A stretch of 64,000 nucleotides of DNA from contig NZ_JAHBBH010000010.1 of assembly GCF_019331735.1 (NCBI RefSeq), positions 1 to 64,000 on the forward strand, given 5' to 3'. A model generated the notes under the pieces. It was not told the origin of the DNA and ran no database searches. It saw nothing but the letters and a program-made list of their open reading frames with translations. The translations under genes and the position numbers were made by a program. Below are positions 26,225-35,011 of the stretch, in pieces. The stretch is from Bifidobacterium miconis. Its GTDB lineage: Bacteria > Actinomycetota > Actinomycetes > Actinomycetales > Bifidobacteriaceae. Numbering within the stretch: the stretch's first letter is position 1; each line of letters begins with the position of its first letter.

Positions 26225-26856
26225 TGCTCGCATCGTTGGACGAACTCGACCGCGAAACCGCGGTCGCGGCCGTGCGCGCGCTCGAAATCGAACTGTTCGG
26301 CAGGCATGCGTGGAGCGAAGCGTCGATTCGACAGGAACTCGACGCGCCCGCGCGCACGTACGTGTTCGACGTCGCGGCCGATCGCGTCGACGCGACGATC
26401 CGACCGAACGATATACGCGGATTCGCCGGTTACTGGTATGACGGCGACGACGCGGAAATCATGGACGTCGGCGTCGGCAAGGCGCACCAGCGGCAGGGCA
26501 TCGCGGCTGCGATGATGACCTGGCTGATCGAGCGGGCGCGATCGCAGGGCGCACGGCGAGTCCTGCTCGAAGTGCGCGTCGACAACGAGCCAGCCATCGC
26601 GCTGTACCGCCGATTCGGCTTCGAAAACATCGGGCTGCGCAAACGGTACTATCAGCCCGAAGGCATCGACGCGCACGTCATGGCGCTCGACCTGGAACCG
26701 CGCATCGTCGGCTTCCAGAGCGCCGGAGCGGACGCGGGGCATGCGGGAAACGCGGTGGACGCGGCGGACGCGGCGCAGCAGGCGTCCGCCGTCGCGTCGG
26801 CGCATGGCACAACAACGAACATCAGAGAGCACACAAGCAACGAGGAGACGAAATGA
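26224..26856 (+). CDS. rimI: GNAT acetyltransferase, RimI-type (ribosomal protein S18 alanine)
   Basis: The 210-residue protein has the GNAT acetyl-CoA loop in VGVGKAHQRQGIAAAMMTWL, then RRVLLEVRVDNEPAIALYRRFGFENIGLRKRYY in consecutive parts, as in RimI. RimI acetylates the N-terminal Ala of S18, and in many actinobacteria it lies between tsaB and tsaD, as here. After about residue 160 comes a long Ala/Asp/Thr-rich tail not needed for the fold. It overlaps tsaB by one base and tsaD by four. Confidence 0.9.
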   Translation: MLASLDELDRETAVAAVRALEIELFGRHAWSEASIRQELDAPARTYVFDVAADRVDATIRPNDIRGFAGYWYDGDDAEIMDVGVGKAHQRQGIAAAMMTWLIERARSQGARRVLLEVRVDNEPAIALYRRFGFENIGLRKRYYQPEGIDAHVMALDLEPRIVGFQSAGADAGHAGNAVDAADAAQQASAVASAHGTTTNIREHTSNEETK

Positions 26857-27896
26857 GCGAACCGATCGTACTGGGCATCGAATCGACCTGCGACGAAACC
26901 GCCGCGGCCATCGTGCAGGGCCGCACGCTGCGCTCCAACATCGTCGCCTCGTCCATGAACGAACACGCGCGCTACGGCGGCGTCATCCCCGAAATCGCGT
27001 CGCGCGCGCACGCCGAGGCGTTCGTGCCGTGCGTCTCGCAGGCGCTCGCCGACGCCGGGCTCGAACTTGCCGACGTGGACGCGATCGCCGTGTCCGCAGG
27101 CCCGGGCCTCGCCGGATGCCTCGCCGTCGGCGTGTCGGGCGCGAAGGCGCTCGCATGGGCCGCGAACAAGCCGATCTACGGCATCAACCACGTGATCGGG
27201 CACATCGCCGTCACGCAGCTGCAGTTCGGGCCGTTCCCGCCCGACACGCTCGCGCTCATCGTCTCCGGCGGCCACACGTCGCTGCTGCACGTCGAGGACG
27301 TGGCCCGGCGCATCGACGTGGTCGGCACCACGCTCGACGACGCGGCGGGGGAGTGCTTCGACAAGGTCGCCCGCCTGCTCGGCTTCCCATACCCGGGCGG
27401 CCCGCACATCGACCGCCACGCGCAAAACGGCGACCCGAAGGCCATTCGCGTACCGCAGGGCCTGACGCAAGGCAAGGCCGGCGCGGCGCACCCGTACGAC
27501 TTCAGCTTCTCCGGCGTCAAAACCGCCGTGGCCCGCTGGATCGAGGAACAGCAGGCCGCCGGACATGACATTCCCGTCGACGACGTGTGCGCGTCGCTTG
27601 CGGACTCGGTAGCGACCGTGCTCGCGAAAAAGGCGATGCGCGGGTGCGAGCAGTACGATTCCAAGACGCTGATCGTGGGAGGCGGATTCTCCGCGAACTC
27701 GCAGCTGCGCGCCAAACTGCTCGAATACGGCGAACGCCACGGCGTCGACGTGCGCATCCCGCAGATCAAGCTGTGCACCGACAACGGCGCGATGGTCGCC
27801 ATGCTCGGCGTGAACCTGGTCGAAGCCGGCGTAGCTCCGTCCGCGCCCGATTTTCCCATCGATTCCGCCATGCCGATGGACACAATCAGCATGTGA
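26853..27896 (+). CDS. tsaD: TsaD, threonylcarbamoyltransferase for tRNA t6A37
   Basis: The 347-residue protein contains LGIESTCDETAAAIV, the segment GGVIPEIASRAHAE, the metal-binding HxxxH in INHVIGHIAVTQL, LIVSGGHTSLL, DDAAGECFDKVARLLG and GGGFSANSQLR. All are family signatures of Kae1/TsaD. It is the catalytic subunit that transfers threonylcarbamoyl from threonylcarbamoyl-AMP to tRNA A37. TsaC/Sua5, which makes the intermediate, is not in this window. Confidence 0.97.
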   Translation: MSEPIVLGIESTCDETAAAIVQGRTLRSNIVASSMNEHARYGGVIPEIASRAHAEAFVPCVSQALADAGLELADVDAIAVSAGPGLAGCLAVGVSGAKALAWAANKPIYGINHVIGHIAVTQLQFGPFPPDTLALIVSGGHTSLLHVEDVARRIDVVGTTLDDAAGECFDKVARLLGFPYPGGPHIDRHAQNGDPKAIRVPQGLTQGKAGAAHPYDFSFSGVKTAVARWIEEQQAAGHDIPVDDVCASLADSVATVLAKKAMRGCEQYDSKTLIVGGGFSANSQLRAKLLEYGERHGVDVRIPQIKLCTDNGAMVAMLGVNLVEAGVAPSAPDFPIDSAMPMDTISM

Positions 27897-28022
27897 CCGG
27901 GGTGCGCCCGGCTCTCGTGCGCAAGGCGCGACACGCACGGGCGCGATCCCGATTTGCGTTTTTGCGAATGAGGGATATTATTTTTTCCTTGTGTGCGGTG
28001 CTTCGCCGTGCATGAGGAACAT

Positions 28023-28095
<73 letters not shown>

Positions 28096-28141
28096 CTTCT
28101 TCCGGTCGGGCGGCAACGTCTGCTGGTTGATAATTGAACAT

Positions 28142-28214
<73 letters not shown>

Positions 28215-28221
28215 CTTACCG

Positions 28222-28250
28222 AAACCCCGGATTCACGTCCGGGGTTTTCT
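28222..28250 (+). terminator. Rho-independent terminator after the tRNA-Asn pair
   Basis: Stem AACCCCGGA / TCCGGGGTT around a short loop, followed by TTTCTT, 8 bases after the second tRNA-Asn. Confidence 0.85.
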
Positions 28251-28350
28251 TGTATCGTCCCGGGGCGCTCGAGTCCGCAGGGGACGGGGCGCGGGTACTT
28301 GTGCGGCATGATGCGGCTCGTCATGGGCGAAGTGGCGGCATGCGGGGGAG

Positions 28351-28455
28351 TGTGGACGGAGCTGTGGACGACACGCCGGGGTGTGGATAACCCGGACCGT
28401 TCGACCACATGCCCCGTTTCGGATGGACAACGGAACGGCAATCCCGCATGATGGA
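28351..28455 (+). repeat. Non-coding module B with DnaA-box-like sites, upstream of the M23 peptidase gene
   Basis: TGTGGACGG (28351), TGTGGACGA (28363) and TGTGGATAA (28382-28390) lie in one strand orientation. The last is a perfect reverse complement of the classic DnaA box TTATCCACA. From 28380 the sequence parallels 13995-14073: GACCGTTCGACCACA (28395-28409), TGGACAA (28424) and ATCCCGCA (28441). The rest of the 330-base gap 28215-28544 holds only the tRNA terminator, and I see no gene in it. Confidence 0.7.
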
Positions 28456-28544
28456 ACGTCCCGGCACGGTGGCCGGGGCCGTCGGAACGCGTTCAGCGGG
28501 CGGGCCAAGGGCGGCGGCCGTCGATTTCAGGGAAGGGGAGTGCC

Positions 28545-29204
28545 GTGAGCGAGATGAACCGGACGGACGATGCGGCTCGGGGACTGCGACGACGCAGACG
28601 CGCGCGTTACGACATGCGCGAGCGCGAAGCGGAGGAGGATCGCCGCCGTTTGCGACGATGGGTCGGACTGGCCGCCGCGTCGCTGTCGGTGCTGTTCCTG
28701 ATCGTCGTGTCCGCCGCGGTGCCATGCGCGGATTCCGGTTCGCTGTCGTGCGTTGCCGCGTATGCGGATGATGCGGCCGCGGCGGAAGCGGGATGCACGG
28801 CGGACATGGTCTGGCCCGTACGCGACACGGTCGTGACCGCAACGTTCGACGGCCCCACGCAGCCATGGCTGCCTGGCCATCGCGGCGTCGATCTGGCCGC
28901 AGGACCCGGTACGGAACTGCTCGCGCCCGCGGACGGCGTCATCGCCTTCGCCGGCAAGGTGGGCGGCAAATCGGTGGTGAGCATACGGCACGGCACGCTC
29001 ACGTCCACGTTCGAGCCGGCGGTCACCGATCTGCGCGTGGGCGCGCCGGTCGCCCGCGGCGAGCCGTTCGGCGAGACCGGAGGCGTATCCGACCATTGCG
29101 GCGACTCCTGCGTGCACTGGGGCGTCAAACGCGGCTCGGACGCCTACGAGGATCCCCAATCCAAGACGTCCGCACGCAAAATCGCCCTCAAACCGGTTGC
29201 CTGA
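28545..29204 (+). CDS. M23-family metallopeptidase, membrane-anchored
   Basis: The gene starts at GTG 28545, with GGGGAG five bases upstream, and encodes 219 residues. A basic cytoplasmic N-terminus (RRRRRARYDMREREAEEDRR-like, highly charged) is followed by a membrane helix (VGLAAASLSVLFLIVVSAAV). The external part is a peptidase M23 domain: GHRGVDLAAGPGTELLAPAD carries the first zinc ligands (H and D), and CVHWGVKRG carries the later HxG element. Such enzymes cut peptidoglycan cross-bridges or act as LytM factors. The short length and single domain suggest a local wall-remodelling role. Confidence 0.85.
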   Translation: MSEMNRTDDAARGLRRRRRARYDMREREAEEDRRRLRRWVGLAAASLSVLFLIVVSAAVPCADSGSLSCVAAYADDAAAAEAGCTADMVWPVRDTVVTATFDGPTQPWLPGHRGVDLAAGPGTELLAPADGVIAFAGKVGGKSVVSIRHGTLTSTFEPAVTDLRVGAPVARGEPFGETGGVSDHCGDSCVHWGVKRGSDAYEDPQSKTSARKIALKPVA

Positions 29205-29411
29205 TCGTACGGTCTCGTCGCAATGCCCATGTGACGCCGTGCAACGCGGCACGGCGCCTGCAATGCCGTGCGGCGTCATGCGTCGCGGACGTTTCGCTTG
29301 GCGGACTCCGCGATGACGGCCAATAAGGCCGCGGCCGTTGCATTGCGGTTGCATGCCGGCACTAGAATGCCGGAAGGAATGCAAGGCAACCGTGACATGG
29401 TCAGGAGCACA

Positions 29412-31223
29412 ATGCAGAAGGAATACACGCGTCCGCTGGAGAAGCCGATCGACGACGATAAGAACCTGTTCGAAATCCTCGTGGAACGCGCCGAACGCAC
29501 GCCCGACGCCTCGCTGGTCGAATACAAGGACGATGCCGGCGCATGGCGTTCGTTCACCGCCTCGGAATTCCGCGACAAGGTCATCGCCATCGCCAAGGGC
29601 CTGATCGCGCGCGGCATCATGCCCGGCGACAGCGTGTCCGTCATCGCGCACACCTGCTGGCAGTGGACCGCGCTCGACATGGCCATCATGTCGATCGGCG
29701 CGCTCACCGTGCCCGTCTACGAAACCAACTCGCCGGCGCAGGTCAAGATGATCTTCAACGACTCGCGCGTCAAGATGGCGTTCGCCGAAGACGACGGCCA
29801 GCGCGACAAGATCGAATCCGTGCGCGGCGCATGCACCGACCTGCGCGACGTGTACGTGATCGGCTTCGGCGCGATCGACACCATCGAAACCTACGGGCAG
29901 GGCGTGTCCGACGCGGAATTCTGGGAGCGGGAGCGCGCCGTGCGCGGCGACGACCTTGCCACCATCGTGTACACGTCCGGCTCCACCGGCACGCCCAAGG
30001 GCATCGAGCTGAGCCACCGCAACTTCGTGTTCATCACGTATTCTGGCGTGCAGTCCATGCCCGACATCGCGCTCGGCCCCGACCGGCGCCTGCTGCTTTT
30101 CCTGCCGCTCGCGCACGTGTTCGCCCGCTACATGCAGTTCTTCTGCTTCGCCGGAAACGTCACGCTCGGCCTGTCGAGCAACCTCAAGACCATCCTCGCC
30201 GACTTTGGCGCGTTCAAGCCCACGTTCATCCTCGCCGTGCCGCGCATCTTCGAGAAGATCTACAATGCGGCCTCGCAGAAGGCCGGTTCCGGATTCAAGG
30301 GCCGCGTGTTCGCCGGCGCCACGCAGGCCGCGCGCGACTGGTCGCACGCGCAACAGTCCGGCGAGCCGATCCCGTTCGCGCTCAAGGCCAGGCACGCGCT
30401 GTACGACAGGCTGGTCTACCGGTCCATCATGAACGTGTTCGGCGGCCATGTCGAATACGCGGTGTCCGGCGGCGCGCCGCTCGACCCGTCCATCGCGCAC
30501 TTCTTCAACGGCGTGGGACTCCCGCTGCTCGAAGGCTACGGCATGACCGAAACGTGCGCCCCGTCCAGCGTCAACCCGACCGTCGGCTACAAGATCGGCA
30601 CGATCGGCCTGCCCATGCAAGGCGTGACCATGGGCGTCGACGACGAGGGCGAGCTGTGCATCAAATCGCCGGCCGTGTGCGTCGGCTACCACAACCATCC
30701 CGAAATCACGCGGCAGCAGATCGTCGACGGCTGGCTGCACACCGGCGACCTCGGCGCGATCGACGACGACGGGTTCGTCTCGATCACCGGACGCAAGAAG
30801 GACCTGATCATCACCGCCGGCGGCAAGAACGTGTCTCCGGGCATGCTCGAGGCTTCCGTGATGACCTCGCCCGTGGTCGACCAGTGCGTCGTCGTGGGCG
30901 ACCGCAAGCCGTTCGTCGCCGCGATCGTCTCGCTTGATCTGGCCGAAACGAACACGTGGCTCAAGGCGCAGGGCGCCGAGCCCGTCGCCGACCTCGAGGC
31001 GGCGGCGAAGAACCCGATCGTCTACGCGGAGGTCGAGCGTGCGGTCAACAAGGCCGACGAGCTGGTCTCGCGCGCCGAATCGATCCGCAAGTTCGAGATC
31101 GTGCCCGACACGTTCACCGAGGCGAACGGCATGCTCACGCCGAGCCTCAAGGCCAAGCGGCAGGTCATCACCGAGCATTACCGCGACCTGATCGACAACG
31201 TCATCTACGCGGGCAAGAAGTGA
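29412..31223 (+). CDS. Long-chain fatty acid-CoA ligase (AMP-dependent synthetase)
   Basis: From ATG 29412, with AGGAG four bases upstream, the product has 603 residues, normal for FadD15-like actinobacterial ligases. It shows the adenylate-forming motifs YTSGSTGTPKGIELSH, the FLPLAHVFARYMQF segment, EGYGMTETCAPS and GWLHTGDLGAIDDDGF, followed by GRKKDLIITAGGKNVSP near the hinge. It activates fatty acids to acyl-CoA through an acyl-AMP. In-frame upstream ATG codons at 29367-29397 are less likely. The preceding 207-base gap shows no other gene. Confidence 0.92.
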   Translation: MQKEYTRPLEKPIDDDKNLFEILVERAERTPDASLVEYKDDAGAWRSFTASEFRDKVIAIAKGLIARGIMPGDSVSVIAHTCWQWTALDMAIMSIGALTVPVYETNSPAQVKMIFNDSRVKMAFAEDDGQRDKIESVRGACTDLRDVYVIGFGAIDTIETYGQGVSDAEFWERERAVRGDDLATIVYTSGSTGTPKGIELSHRNFVFITYSGVQSMPDIALGPDRRLLLFLPLAHVFARYMQFFCFAGNVTLGLSSNLKTILADFGAFKPTFILAVPRIFEKIYNAASQKAGSGFKGRVFAGATQAARDWSHAQQSGEPIPFALKARHALYDRLVYRSIMNVFGGHVEYAVSGGAPLDPSIAHFFNGVGLPLLEGYGMTETCAPSSVNPTVGYKIGTIGLPMQGVTMGVDDEGELCIKSPAVCVGYHNHPEITRQQIVDGWLHTGDLGAIDDDGFVSITGRKKDLIITAGGKNVSPGMLEASVMTSPVVDQCVVVGDRKPFVAAIVSLDLAETNTWLKAQGAEPVADLEAAAKNPIVYAEVERAVNKADELVSRAESIRKFEIVPDTFTEANGMLTPSLKAKRQVITEHYRDLIDNVIYAGKK

Positions 31224-31366
31224 CCGCCGCCCGCGGGCGTATCGGCGACATTCCAACGTTTGTCGGCTACGTTGCCGGATTGCGCGAGGTGCGACACGCC
31301 GATGATTGGACAACCGCGGCGGATCGCGTAATATATCTACTCGTGCTCCGATGAGGAACACGGAAC

Positions 31367-31440
31367 GGCCCCGTAGCTCAGTTGGTTAGAGCGCCGCCCT
31401 GTCACGGCGGAGGTCACCGGTTCAAGTCCGGCCGGGGTCG
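31367..31440 (+). tRNA. tRNA-Asp (anticodon GTC)
   Basis: Cloverleaf with acceptor GGCCCCG / CGGGGTC, anticodon loop CTGTCAC and T arm CCGG-TTCAAGT-CCGG. CCA is encoded at 31441-31443. A TATATCTAC-rich stretch about 40 bases upstream may be its promoter. Confidence 0.95.
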
Positions 31441-31447
31441 CCATCAC

Positions 31448-31476
31448 AGGCCCGCAAGTTCGCTTGCGGGCCTTTT
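31448..31476 (+). terminator. Rho-independent terminator after tRNA-Asp
   Basis: Perfect 11-bp stem AGGCCCGCAAG / CTTGCGGGCCT closed by a TTCG tetraloop and followed by TTTT. Confidence 0.92.
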
Positions 31477-31525
31477 CATTTCCGGGCGCGCGGAGCGGAG
31501 GCAACGAACCGCATCGCCGCGCGAT

Positions 31526-32461
31526 TCACCCGACCAGGCCGGTCAGTTCGCCGAGGTTGAGCTCGAAGCTCAGGCCGCGCTCTTCGAAACGGGGCTGGTT
31601 GCGCGTGTTGCCCATCGCGTGACGCACGAACTCGCCGGCGATGCGCGCCGACTCGGCGAGCCCGCGGCCGGCCATCACCGCACCGCACAGGGCGGAGGCG
31701 AACGCGTCGCCCGTGCCCTGAATCATGTACGACAGCTTTTCGTGCGCCAGCTCGCGCCTGCCCGCGGCGCCACCGGCGGCATCGGCAACGTAGTTGCGGA
31801 TCAGCCCGTCGCCGCGGTCGACGCCCTTGAGCACCACATGCCTCGCGCCCATGCCGAGCAGCGCGTCCAGCAGGCCGTTCACGGCGCGATCGTCCAAATC
31901 GCCGCCCGCATAGTCGCGGCCGGCCAGAATCGCCGCCTCGGTCAGATTCGGCATGAGCACGTCCGCGCCGTCGACCAGCGCGCGCATCGCCTCGCACAGT
32001 TCCGGCGTGTACGTCGGATACAGTTCGCCACCGTCGCCCATCACCGGGTCCACGAACCGCAGCGCGCGCGGATACTCGCGATACAGCCGCCGGATGATCG
32101 CCACCTGCTCGGGCGAGCCGAGAAACCCGGAATACACGCCGTCCAGATCGACGTGCTCGGCCTTCCACGCATCCAAATAACCGGGCAGGATACCGGTCGT
32201 GTCGTGGAACGTGAACACGTCGTATTTCGTGTGCGCGGAGAACAGCGCGGTCGGCACCGGGCACACGTCGCAGCCTGCGGCCGACAGGATCGGGATCGCG
32301 GCGGTCAGCGAGCACTTGCCGTAGCCGCACATGTCGTGCACGGCCGCGACGCGCGGAATGTAGCGCGGATCGCGGGAGTACAGCGCCGGATCGCCGGCCG
32401 CTGCCGTTGCGACGTCCGCGCTGACGGTCACGGCATGGGCGTCGGTCGTTGCGTCGGTCAT
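31526..32461 (-). CDS. pdxY: Pyridoxal/pyridoxamine kinase
   Basis: The 311-residue ribokinase-fold protein contains VAAVHDMCGYGKCSLTAAIP and CPVPTALFSAHTKYD at the start, VDPVMGDGGELYPTYTPEL, the LMPNLTEAAIL segment, and the ATP/anion-hole GTGDAFASALCGAVMAG near the C-terminus. These mark pyridoxal kinases, which salvage B6 vitamers to PLP. The start at 32461 is preceded by AAAGGA, and about 27 residues precede the conserved region. A GMGARHVVLKG strand is present. The neighbouring ECF transporter (34.3-37.5 kb) could import a B6 vitamer or thiamin precursor, but the link is only by proximity. Confidence 0.92.
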   Translation of the reverse strand: MTDATTDAHAVTVSADVATAAAGDPALYSRDPRYIPRVAAVHDMCGYGKCSLTAAIPILSAAGCDVCPVPTALFSAHTKYDVFTFHDTTGILPGYLDAWKAEHVDLDGVYSGFLGSPEQVAIIRRLYREYPRALRFVDPVMGDGGELYPTYTPELCEAMRALVDGADVLMPNLTEAAILAGRDYAGGDLDDRAVNGLLDALLGMGARHVVLKGVDRGDGLIRNYVADAAGGAAGRRELAHEKLSYMIQGTGDAFASALCGAVMAGRGLAESARIAGEFVRHAMGNTRNQPRFEERGLSFELNLGELTGLVG

Positions 32462-32897
32462 AAGTCGTCCTTTCGTCGGTTCCGACGTACGACTGTAACG
32501 CGACGCCGTCACGGCCGGCCGACGACGTCCGATCTTTCGTCGTCGCGGACGCGTGACGGGCCTGCGATCGACGCCGGTCAAGACGTTCCGCATGGTCGGC
32601 GCGCCGGATGCCGCGCATGATCGCCCGCAGTCCGCGGCGGCCGTCCGTTCCGGCGTGTCGCGTCCGTGACGACGGGTTTTTCGACGTCATCGGGATGGTG
32701 GAAAACCAATGGTTCCAAGGGTTTATAAGGTGGTATAGGCAACCGTGATAGCGTTCGGCTTGCGTTCGGCGGCGCCGTGCCCGTATGGTCTTAACCAACA
32801 CCTCGCCACGGAGCCCGGACACACCGGAAACGGCCGGCAGGGTGGCGACAAGAACAAGACCAACGGCCACAGGCCAAACCCACTGAAGGAGCACATC
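32462..32897. other. Long intergenic region between pdxY and the O-acetylhomoserine sulfhydrylase gene
   Basis: The 436 bases between these divergent genes contain no recognisable gene. The pdxY-proximal half is very GC-rich. An A/T-richer stretch at about 32700-32745 (TTTATAAGG, GGTATAGGC) is the best promoter candidate for the downstream gene, leaving a leader of about 150 bases before its AAGGAG. I could not match the leader to a known riboswitch by eye. Confidence 0.4.
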
Positions 32898-34214
32898 ATG
32901 ACCGACCCGAACAAGAAGTACCGCTTTGAAACCCTGCAGCTGCACGTCGGCCAGGAAGAGGCCGACCCGGCCACCGACTCCCGCGCGGTCCCGATCTACG
33001 CGACCACCTCGTACGTCTTCCACAACTTCGACCATGCCGAGGCCCGCTTCGGCCTCGCCGACCCGGGCAACATCTACGGCCGTCTGACCAACTCCACCCA
33101 GGGCGTGTTCGAAAACCGCATCGCCGCCCTCGAAGGCGGCACCGCCGGCCTCGCGGTCGCCTCGGGCGCCGCCGCCGTCGAATACGCGGTGCGCAACATC
33201 ACCCAGTCCGGCGACCACATCGTCTCCTCCAAGAACATCTACGGCGGCACCTTCAACCTGCTCAAGCACACGCTGCCGCGCGACGGCATCACCACCACCT
33301 TCGTCGACCCGGAGGTCCCGCAGAACTTCGAGGACGCCATCCAGGAGAACACCAAGCTCGTCTACTTCGAGACCTTCGGCAACCCGAACGCCGACCTGCC
33401 GGACTTCGAGGCCATCTCCGCGATCGCCCACAAGCACCACCTGCCGGTGATCGTCGACAACACGTTCGCCACCCCGTACCTGTTCCGCCCGCTCGAGCAC
33501 GGCGCCGACGTCGTGGTCGAATCCGCGACCAAGTTCATCGGCGGCCACGGCACCACCCTCGGCGGCGTGATCGTCGAAGGCGGCAACTTCAACTGGGCCG
33601 AGGTGCCGGGCAAGTTCCCGACCCTCACGGAAGCCGACCCGTCCTACCACGGCCTCAACTTCTACGAGGCGCTCGGCGGCGCCGCGTTCGTGACCCGCAT
33701 CCGCGCCATCCTGCTGCGCGACACCGGCGCCACCCTGTCCCCGTTCGCCGCGTTCCTGCTGCTGCAGGGCACCGAAACCCTGTCGCTGCGCGTCGAGCGC
33801 CACGTCCAGAACGCGCTCAAGGTCGTCGAATACCTGCAGACCGTGCCGGAAGTCGAGTCCGTCTCCCATCCGTCCATCCCGGGCCGCCGCGACCACGCGC
33901 TGTACGAGAAGTACTTCCCGAACGGAGCCGGCTCCATCTTCACCTTCGACATCAAGGGCGGCAAGGACGCGGCGCGCGTCTTCATCGACAACCTGCACCT
34001 GTTCAGCCTGCTCGCCAACGTGGCCGACGTGAAGTCCCTCGTCATCCACCCGGCCTCCACCACGCACTCGCAGGAGACCCCGGAGGAGCTCGAGGACCAG
34101 GGCATCCACCCGGGCACCATCCGCCTGTCCATCGGCACCGAGAACATCGAGGACATCCTCGACGACCTGAAGGGCGGATTCGAGGCGGTCCGCGCCTCCG
34201 GCCTCGCCAAGTAG
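32898..34214 (+). CDS. O-acetylhomoserine sulfhydrylase / cysteine synthase-like PLP enzyme
   Basis: The 438-residue protein of the Cys/Met metabolism PLP family begins [17 protein letters not shown] and has [13 protein letters not shown], the [20 protein letters not shown] segment, [18 protein letters not shown] with the PLP-binding Lys, and HPASTTHSQ near the end. These features, with the long loop around residue 100, place it in the MetY (O-acetylhomoserine thiol-lyase) group, which makes homocysteine from O-acetylhomoserine and sulfide. AAGGAG lies before the ATG. Codon use is strongly biased to C/G-ending codons, suggesting high expression. A hairpin at 34298-34335 may terminate it. Confidence 0.92.
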   Translation: MTDPNKKYRFETLQLHVGQEEADPATDSRAVPIYATTSYVFHNFDHAEARFGLADPGNIYGRLTNSTQGVFENRIAALEGGTAGLAVASGAAAVEYAVRNITQSGDHIVSSKNIYGGTFNLLKHTLPRDGITTTFVDPEVPQNFEDAIQENTKLVYFETFGNPNADLPDFEAISAIAHKHHLPVIVDNTFATPYLFRPLEHGADVVVESATKFIGGHGTTLGGVIVEGGNFNWAEVPGKFPTLTEADPSYHGLNFYEALGGAAFVTRIRAILLRDTGATLSPFAAFLLLQGTETLSLRVERHVQNALKVVEYLQTVPEVESVSHPSIPGRRDHALYEKYFPNGAGSIFTFDIKGGKDAARVFIDNLHLFSLLANVADVKSLVIHPASTTHSQETPEELEDQGIHPGTIRLSIGTENIEDILDDLKGGFEAVRASGLAK

Positions 34215-34297
34215 CAGCCAAGTAAGGCGACGATGCGCCGGACGCCGCGCGTGCCGATGGACACGTAACGGACGACCGGCCGCGAACCGAGTATCCT

Positions 34298-34335
34298 AAG
34301 CCATGACCCCGCCCGCAAGAGCGGGGTCATGGCTT
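34298..34335. terminator. Perfect 15-bp hairpin between the sulfhydrylase and ecfS genes
   Basis: AAGCCATGACCCCGC (34298-34312) pairs perfectly with GCGGGGTCATGGCTT (34321-34335) around an 8-base loop. The T-run afterwards is weak (TTGTTCT), and the stem ends only 21 bases before the ecfS start codon. It could be a terminator or a leader structure affecting ecfS translation. Confidence 0.6.
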
Positions 34336-34356
34336 GTTCTATGAGAGAGGAACCCC

Positions 34357-34896
34357 ATGAGCGCACGCACGCAGAAAACCATCACCGCGGGCACCATCCC
34401 GCTGATCGCCGTCATGACCGCCGTCACCACGGTGCTCACCATGTTCGTCAAAATCCCCACGCCCACGCGCGGCTACCTGAACCTGTCCGACACGATGATC
34501 TACTTCGCGTCCTACGCGTTTGGCCCGTGGGTCGGCGGCATCATCGGCGGCCTCGGCCCGGCCCTGTCCGACCTGATCGGCGGCTACCCGCAGTGGGCGA
34601 TCTTCACGTTCGTCATCGACGGCGTGCAGGCCCTGATCGTCGGCCTGTTCCTCAAGGAATTCAAGCCGTTCAACGTGGCCGTCGTCTCCATCCTCGCCGG
34701 CGTGTGGAAGGTGTTCGGCTACTTCATCGCCGGCGGCATCCTCTCCGGCTGGGGCCCGGCCCTCGGCGAGGTCGCCGGCAACAGCTTCCAGATGGCCGTC
34801 GGCCTGATCGTCGGCCTCGCCCTGTTCTCCGCCGTGCGCAAGGCGTACCCGCCGCTGGTCCGCCTCGGCAACCTCGGCGTCAAGTCCGCGGCCTGA
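34357..34896 (+). CDS. ECF transporter substrate-binding (S) component
   Basis: The 179-residue integral membrane protein has about six helices, for example TIPLIAVMTAVTTVLTMFV and AVGLIVGLALFSAV. It contains the motif GGIIGGLGPALSDLIGGYPQ, seen in S components of the HmpT/PdxU-like group for thiamin precursors or B6 vitamers. It is the substrate-specific subunit that would dock on the ATPase/T module encoded just downstream. Strong terminator 34919-34955 separates it from that module. AGAGAGGAA precedes the start. Substrate is not decidable from sequence alone. Proximity to pdxY makes a B6 vitamer one candidate. Confidence 0.85.
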   Translation: MSARTQKTITAGTIPLIAVMTAVTTVLTMFVKIPTPTRGYLNLSDTMIYFASYAFGPWVGGIIGGLGPALSDLIGGYPQWAIFTFVIDGVQALIVGLFLKEFKPFNVAVVSILAGVWKVFGYFIAGGILSGWGPALGEVAGNSFQMAVGLIVGLALFSAVRKAYPPLVRLGNLGVKSAA

Positions 34897-34918
34897 GCGG
34901 TTCCGGACCGTCGTCTAT

Positions 34919-34955
34919 AACGGCTCCCTTCCCGTCAGTGGAAGGGAGCCGTTTT
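34919..34955 (+). terminator. Rho-independent terminator after ecfS
   Basis: The 14-bp perfect stem AACGGCTCCCTTCC / GGAAGGGAGCCGTT is followed by TTT. It lies 56 bases before the start of the fused ATPase gene. Confidence 0.92.
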
Positions 34956-35011
34956 TGCGTCTCCGTACGTCACGCGGGCGGTACGTCAACGCGCTCGCTA
35001 GGATGAATCGA

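Noticed and set aside
28527-31361. A 944-codon minus-strand frame opposite the acyl-CoA ligase gene
   Set aside because: It is the shadow of a clearly conserved gene. Composition is typical of antisense frames and it lacks any domain.
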